A program made the translations under genes and the position numbers. Positions 48,153 through 57,713 of a DNA stretch of 64,000 nt are shown here, piece by piece. Position 1 is the stretch's first letter. Each line of letters opens with the position of its first letter. The stretch is from Clostridia bacterium. Its GTDB lineage: Bacteria > Bacillota > Clostridia > Lachnospirales > Lachnospiraceae. The DNA is taken from contig CAJTFE010000009.1 in NCBI GenBank assembly GCA_910575725.1, forward strand, positions 62,001 to 126,000, given 5' to 3'. The notes under the pieces were generated by a model. The model was given only the letters and a program-made list of their open reading frames with translations, searched no databases and was not told the origin of the DNA.

Positions 48153-48929
48153 TTATTCTGTGTCTGTGGTATCATAGATCTCATTATAATACTCTTCGAG
48201 ACTTTGCACAACTGCATCGTCCTTCGTTATTAAAATTTCCACACGACGGTTCTTGGCTCTCTCCTCGGAGGTGTCAAAGCCGGCAATCGGACGATGCTGT
48301 CCATAGCCGATAGCAATGATCTTCTTCGGATCCACCAGGCTGTTCTGATGGATATAAGCCGCCACACGGGCCGCACGCTCACTGGAGAGCACCCGGTCAT
48401 TCACCGGATTGTTGGGCCGTTCCGGATCGGCCTGGGAGGTGTGTCCCAACACCTGGATCTCCCCGATGGTACTGCTTACGCTGTTGAGGGCATTGATAAA
48501 GGCATCCAGAATTCCTTTTCCCTGATCCTTTAAGACAGCGCTGTCTCCGTCAAAAAAGATATTATCACGAAAATTGATAAATGTATAGCCCTCACCCTTT
48601 TCCAATTCCACTTCGCCTTCCAGATTGTTCTCCGCAATGGCTTCCTGGAGCATATAATAGAGATCTTCAAAGTCCTCAATCTCATCCAAGGGTACATCCG
48701 TTCCGCCGGGAACCTCCATACCCTCTTCATTCATCTCCGTCTCCATAACAATCTGGGAGACCTCCTCCGCCTTGGGATTAAAGCTCTTTACCACCAGCTC
48801 CCACTTCATGGCGTCTACGGTGGAAATGGAGTAGAGAAGTACGAAGAAACACAAAAGCAGCGTCACCATGTCGCCGTAAGTGTCCATCCAGCTTGCGCCT
48901 TCCTCCGGCGCTTTTTGCTTTCTTGCCAT
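48153..48929 (-). CDS. motB: Flagellar stator protein MotB
   Basis: A 258-residue stator subunit with one membrane helix carrying the ion-binding Asp (SWMDTYGDMVTLLLCFFVLLYSIS). A linker and a C-terminal OmpA-like peptidoglycan-binding domain follow (GEIQVLGHTSQADPERPNNPVNDRVLSSERAARVAAYI, IAIGYGQHRPIAGFDTSEERAKNRRVEILI). Whether protons or sodium are used cannot be decided by eye. It pairs with motA just upstream. Confidence 0.95.
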   Translation of the reverse strand: MARKQKAPEEGASWMDTYGDMVTLLLCFFVLLYSISTVDAMKWELVVKSFNPKAEEVSQIVMETEMNEEGMEVPGGTDVPLDEIEDFEDLYYMLQEAIAENNLEGEVELEKGEGYTFINFRDNIFFDGDSAVLKDQGKGILDAFINALNSVSSTIGEIQVLGHTSQADPERPNNPVNDRVLSSERAARVAAYIHQNSLVDPKKIIAIGYGQHRPIAGFDTSEERAKNRRVEILITKDDAVVQSLEEYYNEIYDTTDTE

Positions 48930-48980
48930 ATCCTCACCTTATTTCCGGTCCGTGCCCAAAGGCCCGGCCTTTTTGAATCC

Positions 48981-49820
48981 TTATTTTTTGGACTTCTTTT
49001 CCTTCTTCTTCTTTCCGCCGCCTTCGTCGCCGCCGCCTTCTCCGGCGCCGTCACGAAGCTTAGCCTGGGTTTTCTGATCCAGATTGGAGAGAAGCTTCTC
49101 CCGAAGGAGTTTTGGATTGTCACCGGCCTGGATGGAGATGATACCTTCCATCATAATCATACGGTACTGCATCTCCTCGTCGTTGCGGATACGCAGCTTC
49201 TTGGCTATGGGAGACATCAAAAGGTTTGCTATAATACAGCCGTAGAAGGTAGTAACCAGAGCCACAGACATATCCGCACCCAGGGAACTTGCCCCTCCTT
49301 CATCCACATTCATGTTCTTCAACATGTTTACCAGACCTACCAAAGTACCGATCATACCGAAGGCCGGTGCATAGCCGGCGGCCTTCTCGTAGATAGCTAC
49401 GCCTGCATCGTGACGATCTGCCATATTATCAAGCTCATTCTGGAGACGCGCCCGGAGCTCTTCCTCTTCTGTGGCGTCTACTACAAGCATCAAGCCCTCC
49501 TTGAAGAAGGGATCGTCGATCTCGTTGGCCTTTTCCTCCAGGGAAAGAAGACCGTTCTGTCTGGCGAGCTGTGCCATCTCTACCATCTGCTCAATCAAAG
49601 CGCCGTAGTTGTAACGGCCTCCCTGAACCAGAATCTTGAAATGGCTTCCCATTCTTTTCAGCTGACTGAAGGGGAAGCTGGCCACAACTGCTGCAACAGT
49701 GCCGCCCAGGGTCAGAGCCAAACTCTGCGGATCCCAGAAATTGGGAAGCTGTGGGATCTTGATTCCCCATACAATCAAGGCAAAACCAAGCACAATTCCG
49801 ATAATTGTTGACAAATCCAT
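48981..49820 (-). CDS. motA: Flagellar stator protein MotA
   Basis: A 279-residue stator subunit with four membrane helices: ILVWGIK-type N-terminal helix, SLALTLGGTVAAVVASFPF, YAPAFGMIGTLVGLVNML and MSVALVTTFYGCIIANLLMSPIAKKLR. The cytosolic loop has the charged residues that touch FliG. The C-terminus is unusual: a Gly- and Lys-rich tail (GAGEGGGDEGGGKKKKEKKSKK). It is 15 nt after flbD. Confidence 0.95.
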   Translation of the reverse strand: MDLSTIIGIVLGFALIVWGIKIPQLPNFWDPQSLALTLGGTVAAVVASFPFSQLKRMGSHFKILVQGGRYNYGALIEQMVEMAQLARQNGLLSLEEKANEIDDPFFKEGLMLVVDATEEEELRARLQNELDNMADRHDAGVAIYEKAAGYAPAFGMIGTLVGLVNMLKNMNVDEGGASSLGADMSVALVTTFYGCIIANLLMSPIAKKLRIRNDEEMQYRMIMMEGIISIQAGDNPKLLREKLLSNLDQKTQAKLRDGAGEGGGDEGGGKKKKEKKSKK

Positions 49821-49835
49821 TTTTTATCTCTCCTC

Positions 49836-50048
49836 TTACGCTTCTATGCTGACTTTATTTGTACGGATGCCGCTGATAGCTCCCTTGTATTCGATGGTCT
49901 TTTGGATAATCTCCTCCGGTGTTTCTTTCACCACATGAAAGCGGCCGTTCATCATAATAACCTTGGACTCCGGAATTAAATCAATGCACTCTACTTGATC
50001 CTCGTTGATTACAATACGCTGATCATTCAGCTTTGTCAATATAACCAT
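49836..50048 (-). CDS. flbD: Flagellar protein FlbD (SwrD-like)
   Basis: A 70-residue protein beginning MVILTKLNDQRIVINEDQVECIDLIPESKVIMMNGRFHVVKETPEEII, the FlbD/SwrD family pattern. SwrD in Bacillus raises stator power; a similar role is likely since motA-motB follow at once. A longer frame to 50072 is rejected: GGGAG lies upstream of the ATG at 50048. Confidence 0.88.
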   Translation of the reverse strand: MVILTKLNDQRIVINEDQVECIDLIPESKVIMMNGRFHVVKETPEEIIQKTIEYKGAISGIRTNKVSIEA

Positions 50049-50163
50049 GGGTATTCTCCCTCTCCTTGTCACGATTTCTTTTTCTGTTTGTTCTGCGGCC
50101 GATACTGAATTGATAACTGTCCGTTCCTGGAACAGGGCCTGTGTAAGGGTTCTGTCTGCTTTG

Positions 50164-50187
50164 CCCCGGAGCCGGAAGACTCCGGGG
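50164..50187. other. GC-rich hairpin in the flgE-flbD gap
   Basis: CCCCGGAG pairs with CTCCGGGG around an 8-nt loop in a 193-bp gap, flanked by CAGACAGAACCC and CCTGTTCCAGGAAC. No T-run follows on the minus strand. It may be an RNA stabiliser at the 3' end of the highly expressed flgE. Confidence 0.45.
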
Positions 50188-50241
50188 GAAAACAGTTTTT
50201 AAAGATTTGATTTACAGCAAAAATTATGTTTACAGTTTCAA

Positions 50242-51588
50242 TTAACGCTTCATGTTTACAAGCTCCTGGAGCATCTCGTCGGTAACGGTGATGATCTTGG
50301 AGTTGGCCTGGAATCCTCTCTGGGTGGTGATCATGTTGGAGAACTCGTTGGCCAGGTCTACGTTTGGCATCTCTAAGTACTTGCTGCGGATGAAGCCTGC
50401 AGCTCCGGAGCCCGGCTTTACAACCTCTACGCCGCCGGCGTTGTCGCCTAACTGGAAGTAGTAGCCGTTGGTCTTTTCCATACCGTTGGGGTTCTCTACG
50501 GCTACGATGGCTAACTGTCCTAAGGTGATGGGACGGTTCTGGGTGTCGATACCGGTGATAACTCCGTTGTCGCTGATGCTGTAGCTTTGGAGGTTGTACT
50601 GGGCACCTGTTTTGGGATCATAGGGGATCTGAATCGGTGACAAATCCTCGTTGAACTCTGCCGGAATGGGAGCCTCATAATCTTGACCAGGCGTTGTCTC
50701 CCAAGTATTATCCGGTGCTGTAAAATTATTAATATTTGTTATATTTGCTGCATTATTAGTAGTTTCTGTTGTAAACTGTGTTACATTTTTTCCCATTTCT
50801 TTTGCTGTGATCGTTAGCTTAACTGTTGGTTTAGCCCCAGTCACCTCGCTAATATCGCCTCTTTGAATTGTGTAATTACGGAGCGGACCTCCTGTCACAG
50901 GTTTTACGGGAGTAGTTCCATCTGCTTCCATATCTACCTTATGGGTAACCGCATTAATCCATGCTGCAACTCTGCCTGCAGTATCCTTTGCTACTACATT
51001 CCCAACTGTTATACCCATAATAGTAACTTTTACATCATCTGGATTAGTCTCATCTACCTGGATCTCTACTGACCCGGTAGACGTAAGCGCCTTCGCCGGA
51101 ACCTCCGGAATACCTGTGCCCTCCTTCAAGGCGTATCCATACACATAATTCTTCTGGTCATCGACTAGATAACCATTATTGTCCACGGAAAAGATACCCA
51201 CACGACTTAAGTACAAACCAGAGTTTTTGATCCCATCCGCTGTAAGCTGTCCATTCACCATTCCGCCAACCAGGAACAGCCCAGTACCATCGATCATGCA
51301 GTCCAAATCATTATCCGTGGGCGATGGAGCCCCCGTCGTGTACTGGAAGCTGATAGATGACATAGTAGAACCGTAACCAACCTGAGAAGGGTTCCGTCCA
51401 CCGTAAGCTCCTGCATTCGTGGAGCCGCCGGAGCTTCGTACTGAAGTACTATAGATAGAGTCCTGGAAGTTAAAGCTGTATGCCTTGTAACCCCAGGTAT
51501 TTACATTTGCAATGTTATTGCCGATTACATCCATTTTACGCTGATGTGCTTTCAATCCAGACACACCTGCAAACATTGATTTAACCAT
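50242..51588 (-). CDS. flgE: Flagellar hook protein FlgE
   Basis: A 448-residue hook subunit. The conserved D0/D1 ends are MFAGVSGLKAHQRKMDVIGNNIANVNTWGYKAYSFNFQDSIYST and VDLANEFSNMITTQRGFQANSKIITVTDEMLQELVNMKR. The middle (about residues 180-300, DNA 50690-51060) is AT-rich, unlike the GC-richer ends, with Thr/Asn-rich sequence such as VTQFTTETTNNAANITNINNF. That is the surface-exposed, variable hook domain and may have been exchanged by recombination. Built under control of FlgD and FliK. Confidence 0.94.
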   Translation of the reverse strand: MVKSMFAGVSGLKAHQRKMDVIGNNIANVNTWGYKAYSFNFQDSIYSTSVRSSGGSTNAGAYGGRNPSQVGYGSTMSSISFQYTTGAPSPTDNDLDCMIDGTGLFLVGGMVNGQLTADGIKNSGLYLSRVGIFSVDNNGYLVDDQKNYVYGYALKEGTGIPEVPAKALTSTGSVEIQVDETNPDDVKVTIMGITVGNVVAKDTAGRVAAWINAVTHKVDMEADGTTPVKPVTGGPLRNYTIQRGDISEVTGAKPTVKLTITAKEMGKNVTQFTTETTNNAANITNINNFTAPDNTWETTPGQDYEAPIPAEFNEDLSPIQIPYDPKTGAQYNLQSYSISDNGVITGIDTQNRPITLGQLAIVAVENPNGMEKTNGYYFQLGDNAGGVEVVKPGSGAAGFIRSKYLEMPNVDLANEFSNMITTQRGFQANSKIITVTDEMLQELVNMKR

Positions 51589-51679
51589 TTGATATCGTTC
51601 CTTCCTTACTTGCTATTCTTTCGCTATTCTCTCCGCCAGGGCTTCTGCCTGTGGAACAAACCTCCATAAATGGTCCGGC

Positions 51680-52072
51680 TTACAATAGAACAGCGCTGTC
51701 AATATTGGTAAAAATATTCTGCTTCATTTCCTGGCTCGTCATGGTTGTGACCACTACATTGTTTGGTATATTCACAATGAATGCACCCTGCTGGCCAATG
51801 ACTACCACATCCTTTGCACCCTTTTCCCTGGCCTTGCCCACTGCCTGGTTCAGATCTTTAAGGAGACTGTCTGTCACCTCAATGCCTCTCTGCTCCACAC
51901 GGGCCGCCGCATGCTTGGAAAACCGTATATTCTGGCTGTCCTCCATCGCATTCTGGAGTAATGCCCCGAATCCGGCTCCCTGCTCCCTGCCAATGGAAGA
52001 ATGCTGTTCATGCTCCAGCCGAAGCTGCTGGACGCTGACGGTCTGATTTAATTTCTGCAGCATGTTTTCCAC
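51680..52072 (-). CDS. TIGR02530-family flagellar operon protein
   Basis: A 130-residue protein of the conserved Firmicutes flagellar family TIGR02530. The second half fits it well: QNIRFSKHAAARVEQRGIEVTDSLLKDLNQAVGKAREKGAKDVVVIGQQGAFIVNIPNNVVVTTMTSQEMKQNIFTNIDSAVLL-type sequence. It always sits between flgD and flgE and is likely a hook-assembly helper. Function unproven. Confidence 0.85.
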   Translation of the reverse strand: MENMLQKLNQTVSVQQLRLEHEQHSSIGREQGAGFGALLQNAMEDSQNIRFSKHAAARVEQRGIEVTDSLLKDLNQAVGKAREKGAKDVVVIGQQGAFIVNIPNNVVVTTMTSQEMKQNIFTNIDSAVLL

Positions 52073-52110
52073 CGCCTTTCCCCCTCATAGCTTAAGCTTA
52101 TGAGCTTCGC

Positions 52111-52662
52111 CTAGACAGCCTCGGTACTGTTGTCCCCGCTGCCCTCTTCCTTGTCTGTATCCTCTGTCGCAGTATCGTCCTTGTCCCCGTCTTCCTCTTC
52201 CTTCTTGGGAACCGTACCCATCGATACAATATGGCTTAACGAATACTGCTTTCCATTCACAAAAATGTATGGATTCGTACCTGTAAGAGCGATACCTTCT
52301 ACCTTGCCCGTAGTCTCGCCCACCAGCTTTCCGTCCTTATCCACGTCCGCCACCGTAATCTCTTTTCCCAAAAGCCCGGTTGCATAGGAGGATAACGAAA
52401 TCTGGGACAGGCTGTTCATAGCATCTGTAATGGTCGTGGACATATTGTCCATTGCGCTCATCGTACCCATCTGCACAAGCTGGCCCATCATCTCACTGTT
52501 GCTCATGGGATTGCTGGAATCCTGGTAACGAAGCTGCGCCGCCAAAAGCTTCCAGAAGTCATCCATGGATAAGGCGCTGTTATTGGGCTGCACATCCTTT
52601 CTCACATAAGTATCCGCAAGATTCACTCTTGTTGTGCCGTCTACTCCTGTTGTCTCTGCCAT
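52111..52662 (-). CDS. flgD: Hook assembly scaffold FlgD
   Basis: A 183-residue hook-cap protein: the N-terminal motif MDDFWKLLAAQLRYQDSSNPMSNSEMMGQLVQMGTMSAMDNMS is diagnostic, followed by a small beta domain (LLGKEITVADVDKDGKLVGETTGKVEGIALTGTNPYIFVNGKQYSL) and an acidic Asp/Glu-rich tail. It caps the growing hook before FlgE is added. Confidence 0.93.
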   Translation of the reverse strand: MAETTGVDGTTRVNLADTYVRKDVQPNNSALSMDDFWKLLAAQLRYQDSSNPMSNSEMMGQLVQMGTMSAMDNMSTTITDAMNSLSQISLSSYATGLLGKEITVADVDKDGKLVGETTGKVEGIALTGTNPYIFVNGKQYSLSHIVSMGTVPKKEEEDGDKDDTATEDTDKEEGSGDNSTEAV

Positions 52663-52695
52663 TCTCTTTCACTCCTTTCATCTGCATATGCTTTT

Positions 52696-53829
52696 TTAAA
52701 TCAATCCCAGCCGAAGCTGCTGAAGGAAATCCATTCCCTCTTTTTCCTGGTTCTTTTCGTCCTGTTTTCCGGACTTGCCCTCTTGATCCTGGTTACCGCC
52801 GCTGCCTTCCTGGTTCTGCTTCTGCTGCTCCAGATAGCTGGCTTCCTTATCCTCTACCATAATGGTCGTGGGCGTTCCCAGATTCTCCTCCATAATGGCC
52901 CCGAGCTCTCTGGCATTCTTTGCCATCAGCTCCATGGTCTTCTGCTCGGTACACAGAATGGATATACTGGTGTGCTCCTTCCCGAAAGCTGCCTTGATAA
53001 TGATCTTCCCAAGGTCGTAGGGCTCAAGCTGAATCTCAAATTCCTTGATGCCTGCCGTGCTCTTCACCAGAAGCTGGTTCAAAACCTTCTCCGGAATCTC
53101 CTCCGGCTGTGCCACGCGTACATGCTCTGTGGGAACCTCCTTTGTAACCGGTGTCCGCTCCAGGGGCTGTGTCTCCTGGCGTGTGCTCTCTAAGGGCTGC
53201 TCCGGTTTTGCTTCTGCCTTCGGCTCCTCCTTCACTTCTGTCTTTGGGGCCTCCTTTGGCTTCGCCATGGTGATTTCTGCCTCCGGCTGTTCGGAAGTAT
53301 CCTCTTTTTGCAGTACTGCCTGTTCCGGCTTCACATCGGCCGCAAGCGCTTCCTCGGGAATTCCCGGCTCCTCGGTAACGGTCTGCACCGGCTGCTTTGC
53401 TGTAGGCTCTGTCATCGGAACCGGAGCCGTCTCCTCCACCGGAACTGCTCCCGTCTCTACAACCAGCTCTGTTATCTCCTCCGGAACGGCTTCCTGTGTC
53501 ACTGCCTCCGGCTGGATTCCGAATAACAATGCCGCCTGCACCTGTTCCAGAGCCGTGCTGTCTGCCAAAACTGTAGTTTCTTCCGTCTCTTCCTGGCCGT
53601 CCGGCTTCTTCGGAGCCTCATCCTTGGTGACTTCCTTGCCGTCTTCATCCTTCTTGCCGCTGTCTGTCTCCTTGGTTCCGGTCTCCTCCTTGGACTTGCT
53701 GTCCAGAAGCTTCTGGAAACCGTCGTCTGTCTGCTCTGCCTGCCGGGCTGCCTGGCTCTTTACGCCTGCATTCACCTTTCCTGTCATGGCTGACGCCATA
53801 TCTGCACCCTTAATGGCTGCATTTCCCAT
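52696..53829 (-). CDS. fliK: Hook-length control protein FliK
   Basis: A 377-residue protein of low-complexity Glu/Pro/Val/Thr sequence (about 30-255) ending in the FliK C-domain: VLNQLLVKSTAGIKEFEIQLEPYDLGKIIIKAAFGKEHTSISILCTEQKTMELMAKNARELGAIMEENLGTPTTIMV-type. LxPxxLGxI is the signature. It measures hook length and then triggers FlhB. The name rests on the C-domain and on position between fliJ and flgD. Confidence 0.9.
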   Translation of the reverse strand: MGNAAIKGADMASAMTGKVNAGVKSQAARQAEQTDDGFQKLLDSKSKEETGTKETDSGKKDEDGKEVTKDEAPKKPDGQEETEETTVLADSTALEQVQAALLFGIQPEAVTQEAVPEEITELVVETGAVPVEETAPVPMTEPTAKQPVQTVTEEPGIPEEALAADVKPEQAVLQKEDTSEQPEAEITMAKPKEAPKTEVKEEPKAEAKPEQPLESTRQETQPLERTPVTKEVPTEHVRVAQPEEIPEKVLNQLLVKSTAGIKEFEIQLEPYDLGKIIIKAAFGKEHTSISILCTEQKTMELMAKNARELGAIMEENLGTPTTIMVEDKEASYLEQQKQNQEGSGGNQDQEGKSGKQDEKNQEKEGMDFLQQLRLGLI

Positions 53830-53989
53830 GGTCTTCCCCTCCTTTCTTTATTTTTTATTGTGACACCGGGATTTTCGGAAGACACCTTTGTGTTCCCGGC
53901 CCTGTGTCTCTATCGTAAACTGCCTGCCGAAATAGGACGGCTTACAGTATTACGCACCTTCACGCCGCTGTCCTTAGACAATCGGCCGG

Positions 53990-54436
53990 CTACGCCCTTG
54001 CCACAGCACGCTTGTTGGATACGAATTCGTCGATAAACTGCTCGTCGGCCTTCTGCACCTCTTTGTCGTACTGTGCGCGCTTCTTATCCTTCAGCTTCGT
54101 GATAGAAGCTGTTTCCTTCCGGGCTTCCACTACCTGCCCGCGCTTGCGCTCCTCCCGCAGAAGAATCTCTGCCAGGCGCTCACGCTCACGCTCAATCTTT
54201 TTTCTAAGGCTGGTGAGGAAGCGATCATAGGTCTGCATATCCGTGATACTGATTCCGAAGGTTTTCTTTTCCTCCATCTGCGCCATGCATTCCCTCTGCT
54301 CCTGTTCCAGAGCCTCTATTCCTCGTTCGCACTCCACACGCTCCGCAATAATCTGTGCGTGTTCCGCCTGTAGGTTCTCAAGAACCTGTTCTTTATAATT
54401 CAGCACCGTATCCAGTGCAAAGTAAAATTTCTTCAT
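53990..54436 (-). CDS. fliJ: Flagellar export chaperone FliJ
   Basis: A 148-residue, nearly all-helical, charged protein (KFYFALDTVLNYKEQVLENLQAEHAQIIAERVECERGIEALEQEQ...). It has the FliJ pattern of an N-terminal F-x-L-x-x-V-L-x-x-K-E and a long antiparallel coiled coil. It links FliI ATPase to FlhA. The 160-bp gap to fliK holds a CCGGG...CCCGG hairpin but no gene. Confidence 0.88.
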   Translation of the reverse strand: MKKFYFALDTVLNYKEQVLENLQAEHAQIIAERVECERGIEALEQEQRECMAQMEEKKTFGISITDMQTYDRFLTSLRKKIERERERLAEILLREERKRGQVVEARKETASITKLKDKKRAQYDKEVQKADEQFIDEFVSNKRAVARA

Positions 54437-54520
54437 AGCTTACATCCTGCACTCCTATTTCACCTTATGCCCTCCGGCAGACATGTGAAACCTGCAAAGC
54501 CTGTATACCCCAAAGCTTCT

Positions 54521-55822
54521 CTACGCCAGAATCTTTTGCATCTCTGCCAAATCTTCCTCAATGGAAAAATTATCCGCAATCCGCTGCATCAGATATTCAT
54601 TGACTGCGTCGATCTTCCCCACCGCCGTATCAAGCCTCGGATTGGTTCCCGCCTTGTAGGCTCCGATGGAGATCAAATCCTCATTCTTATTGTAGATACT
54701 CAGCAGATCCCGCATCTTAGCCGCCAGCCTCTGATGCTCCTCCGGAACAATATTCACCATCAGACGGGAGATGCTGGCTCCGATGTCGATGGCCGGAAAA
54801 TGGTTCTCATTGGCAAGCTTCCTGGAAAGCACGATATGTCCGTCCAAAATACCCCGGACCGTATCGGCAATGGGCTCGTTGGTATCGTCGCCCTCCACCA
54901 GCACCGTATAGATTCCGGTAATGGAACCCTTCTCAAACTTTCCGCTCCGCTCCAGAAGCTTCGGAAACTCTGCATAGATGGAAGGCGTATAGCCTCTTGC
55001 CACCGGCGGCTCTCCGGTAGCAAGCCCTATCTCTCTCTGGGCCATGGCAAACCGGGTCAGGGAATCCATCATCAGCAGGACGTCCTTCCCCTGGTCCTTG
55101 AAATACTCTGCAATGGTGGTTGCCACAAGGGGGCATTTCATCCGCAGCATGGCCGGCTGATCGGAGGTAGCTACAACGAGTATCGATCGCTTAAGCCCTT
55201 CGGGCCCCAGATCCTTCTCTATAAACTCCCGAACCTCGCGGCCCCGCTCTCCCACCAGGGCAATTACATTGATATCCGCCTTAACATTTCTCGCTATCAT
55301 GCCCAGCAAGGTGCTCTTTCCCACACCGCTGCCGGCGAAGATCCCGATTCTCTGCCCCTTTCCCACCGTGTTCAGACCGTCTATGGCCTTAATGCCGAAC
55401 TCCAGGGTATCCGTAATAGGCGGACGGGTCAGCGGATTGATATAGGGGTTCTCTACATAATAATGCTGCTGGGACTCAAAAGGTCCCAAATCATCCATGG
55501 GATTTCCCAGAGCGTCTATGATACGGCCCCGAAGGAACTCTCCCACCGGTATCTTGAGACGCTTTCTTGTGTTGCGCACAAAGCTGCCTGCAGATATACC
55601 GCTCATATTCTCGTAGGCCATCAGCTGGCTTCTGCCGTCCTTAAAGCCCACCACCTCAACAGGAATCTGCCTTTTCTTATCCTCGTTGTAAATCATGGCA
55701 ATGTCCCCGATACTGGCCCGGTTTCCCGACGCTTCCATGGCCATTCCCACGATGTTTTCGATTTTTCCTATGTAGCTGACAGTCTCAGCATTGGCAATCA
55801 GATTGGGCAGCTCTGCAAACAT
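54521..55822 (-). CDS. fliI: Flagellar export ATPase FliI
   Basis: A 433-residue hexameric ATPase related to F1-beta. Walker A GIFAGSGVGKSTLLGMIARN (about 160-168), catalytic Glu in ALVGERGREVREFIEKDLG, Walker B VLLMMDSLTRFAMAQREIGLATGEPP, and the export-type signature GRIIDALGNPMD. It is preceded by fliH and followed by fliJ in the usual order. Confidence 0.97.
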   Translation of the reverse strand: MFAELPNLIANAETVSYIGKIENIVGMAMEASGNRASIGDIAMIYNEDKKRQIPVEVVGFKDGRSQLMAYENMSGISAGSFVRNTRKRLKIPVGEFLRGRIIDALGNPMDDLGPFESQQHYYVENPYINPLTRPPITDTLEFGIKAIDGLNTVGKGQRIGIFAGSGVGKSTLLGMIARNVKADINVIALVGERGREVREFIEKDLGPEGLKRSILVVATSDQPAMLRMKCPLVATTIAEYFKDQGKDVLLMMDSLTRFAMAQREIGLATGEPPVARGYTPSIYAEFPKLLERSGKFEKGSITGIYTVLVEGDDTNEPIADTVRGILDGHIVLSRKLANENHFPAIDIGASISRLMVNIVPEEHQRLAAKMRDLLSIYNKNEDLISIGAYKAGTNPRLDTAVGKIDAVNEYLMQRIADNFSIEEDLAEMQKILA

Positions 55823-55892
55823 GCACTCTTCCTCTCCTTTTCCCTAATCTGCGAAAGGGCCGTCCTACAGGGGACGGACACACACTCACCCT

Positions 55893-56711
55893 CTACACAC
55901 GGGCATTATTCAGAATATCCTTGATATTCTCAAGCTGTGTGCTGACGCTGGCGTCTATGATTTCATCGGGCAGCTCGATAATGCAGATGCCCTCCTCGTC
56001 GCTGTCCATGGCTACAATCTTAACATTGTCCGACAGATGGGACAGAGCGTTTAGGAATTCTACATCGGTGTTCATGGAAATCTCCGTACCGCATTTGGTA
56101 ATATAGATCTTCGCCCATTCCGTCTTTTTCAGCTTATCGGTGGCCGCAAGGATCATGCGGTGAATCACATTCTCGCTGGACTTAAGGCTGATATGGATGA
56201 CCTTTTCCGCTATGGTCAGGACGGTCCGTTTCAGATCGTCCAGGTATTTCTCCATGACCATGCTTTTTTCCCGGCGGATGGTATCCATAAAGTCGGAGGC
56301 TTCCTTTCGGAAGCTCTCAACCTCCTCCTCATACAAAGCCTTACATTTTAGCTGGGCTTCCTCCACGCCGGCTTTTACGCCTTCCTGGTGGCCCTCCTCG
56401 TAGGCCTGCTCCCGAAGAAGCTCCGCCTGGGTTCTGGCCTCCTCCAGGATCTGATCCGCTTCCCTGCGGGCCTCTGCCAGTATCTCGCTGGCCCGCTCCT
56501 TTTCAGCCGCCTCTTTCTCAGCCCGGATACGGGCTTCCTCTTCTTCCTCCGCCTTCCGGGCGCTCTCTTTTGCCTCCCGGAGGGCCGCTTCCTCTTCTGT
56601 CTCGGGCCCTTCCTCCTTCTCTTCCTCCAGTGCGAAGTCCGAGAAGAACTGATACATCTCCGTCACATTGATGGCTTTTTTGCCTTTGACTACCCTAGAC
56701 AATGATCTCAT
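55893..56711 (-). CDS. fliH: Flagellar export regulator FliH
   Basis: A 272-residue protein with a long Glu/Ala/Arg-rich coiled coil (about 30-125) and a C-terminal globular part: SLKSSENVIHRMILAATDKLKKTEWAKIYITKCGTEISMNTDVEFLNALSHLSDNVKIVAMDSDEEGICIIELPDEIIDASVSTQLENI-type, typical of FliH/V-ATPase E-like stalks. It overlaps the fliG end by 17 nt. It inhibits and delivers FliI. Confidence 0.9.
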   Translation of the reverse strand: MRSLSRVVKGKKAINVTEMYQFFSDFALEEEKEEGPETEEEAALREAKESARKAEEEEEARIRAEKEAAEKERASEILAEARREADQILEEARTQAELLREQAYEEGHQEGVKAGVEEAQLKCKALYEEEVESFRKEASDFMDTIRREKSMVMEKYLDDLKRTVLTIAEKVIHISLKSSENVIHRMILAATDKLKKTEWAKIYITKCGTEISMNTDVEFLNALSHLSDNVKIVAMDSDEEGICIIELPDEIIDASVSTQLENIKDILNNARV

Positions 56712-57711
56712 CCTTTCCGCCCTTAACGATAATCAGCTCTCCGGCAGCCTCCAGTCGCCGGATAACGCCAACGATTCTCTGCTGGGCTTCCTCCACATCC
56801 TTCCGAAGCACGTTGACCGTAATCTCCAGGTCGGACTGGATACTTTCCGCCATACGTCCGGACATGTTGGCAAAGATAACCTGCCGGACATTCTCGTCGC
56901 TGCCCTTGAGGGCGTATACCAGATCCTTGACATCGCAGTCCCGGATAAATCTCTGAATGGAACGGTTGTCAAGACTGAGGATATCTTCGAATACGAACAT
57001 CTTCTTGCGGATGGTCTCAGTAAGCTCTTCATCACGCTTAGCCAGTTCGTCAAAAATAAACTTCTCGTTGCTGCGGTCCATATTGTTCATAACGTCCGCA
57101 ATGTAATCAATACCGCCGATAGCCGTGTAGTCGGTGGTCATAATGTTCTCGAACCGTCTCCGAAGCTGGCTTTCCACAATCTTAATGGCCTCCGGGGACA
57201 CGCTTTCCAGCCGGGCGATACACTCTACAACCTGAATGGACACGTCCTTTGGCAGGTTGCTGATAACGCCGGCCGCCTGGTCTGCATCCGCATAGGACAG
57301 CACAAGCGCAATGGTCTGGGGCCGCTCATGGGCCAGAAAGGTATATAGGTTCTTGGGATCGGATTTCCTTATAAACTCAAAGGGCCGGACCTTCAAAAAC
57401 TTGGTCACGCGCTCCAGAAGCTGCTGGGCCGTGGACTCGCCGAAGGCCTTCTCCAGCACGGAACGGGCGTACTCCATTCCGCCGTCCGTCACTACCTTCT
57501 GGGTCATACAGGACTTATAGAACTCATCCAGAATTTCGGCTGTCTGATCCGCCTCCAGATGCTTGAGCTTCGCTACCTCCAGGGTGAGCTTCTCAATGTC
57601 GTCCTCGCTCAAATGCTTATAGATCAGGGATGCTTTGTCTGCTCCCATGGAAACAACAACCGCCGCCGCTTTCTGTTCCGGGGTGATCTCTTCTATCATT
57701 TCACTGCTCAT
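56695..57711 (-). CDS. fliG: Motor switch protein FliG
   Basis: A 338-residue switch protein that transmits torque. The N-domain binds FliF (TPEQKAAAVVVSMGADKASLIYKHLSEDDIEKLTLEVAKL), the middle domain has the EHPQ-related AHERPQTIALVLSYADADQAAGVISNLP, and the C-domain has charged torque-helix residues in VLRKDVEEAQQRIVGVIRRLEAAGELII. Its start follows the fliF stop by 2 nt. Confidence 0.97.
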   Translation of the reverse strand: MSSEMIEEITPEQKAAAVVVSMGADKASLIYKHLSEDDIEKLTLEVAKLKHLEADQTAEILDEFYKSCMTQKVVTDGGMEYARSVLEKAFGESTAQQLLERVTKFLKVRPFEFIRKSDPKNLYTFLAHERPQTIALVLSYADADQAAGVISNLPKDVSIQVVECIARLESVSPEAIKIVESQLRRRFENIMTTDYTAIGGIDYIADVMNNMDRSNEKFIFDELAKRDEELTETIRKKMFVFEDILSLDNRSIQRFIRDCDVKDLVYALKGSDENVRQVIFANMSGRMAESIQSDLEITVNVLRKDVEEAQQRIVGVIRRLEAAGELIIVKGGKDEIIV

Positions 57712-57713
57712 GG

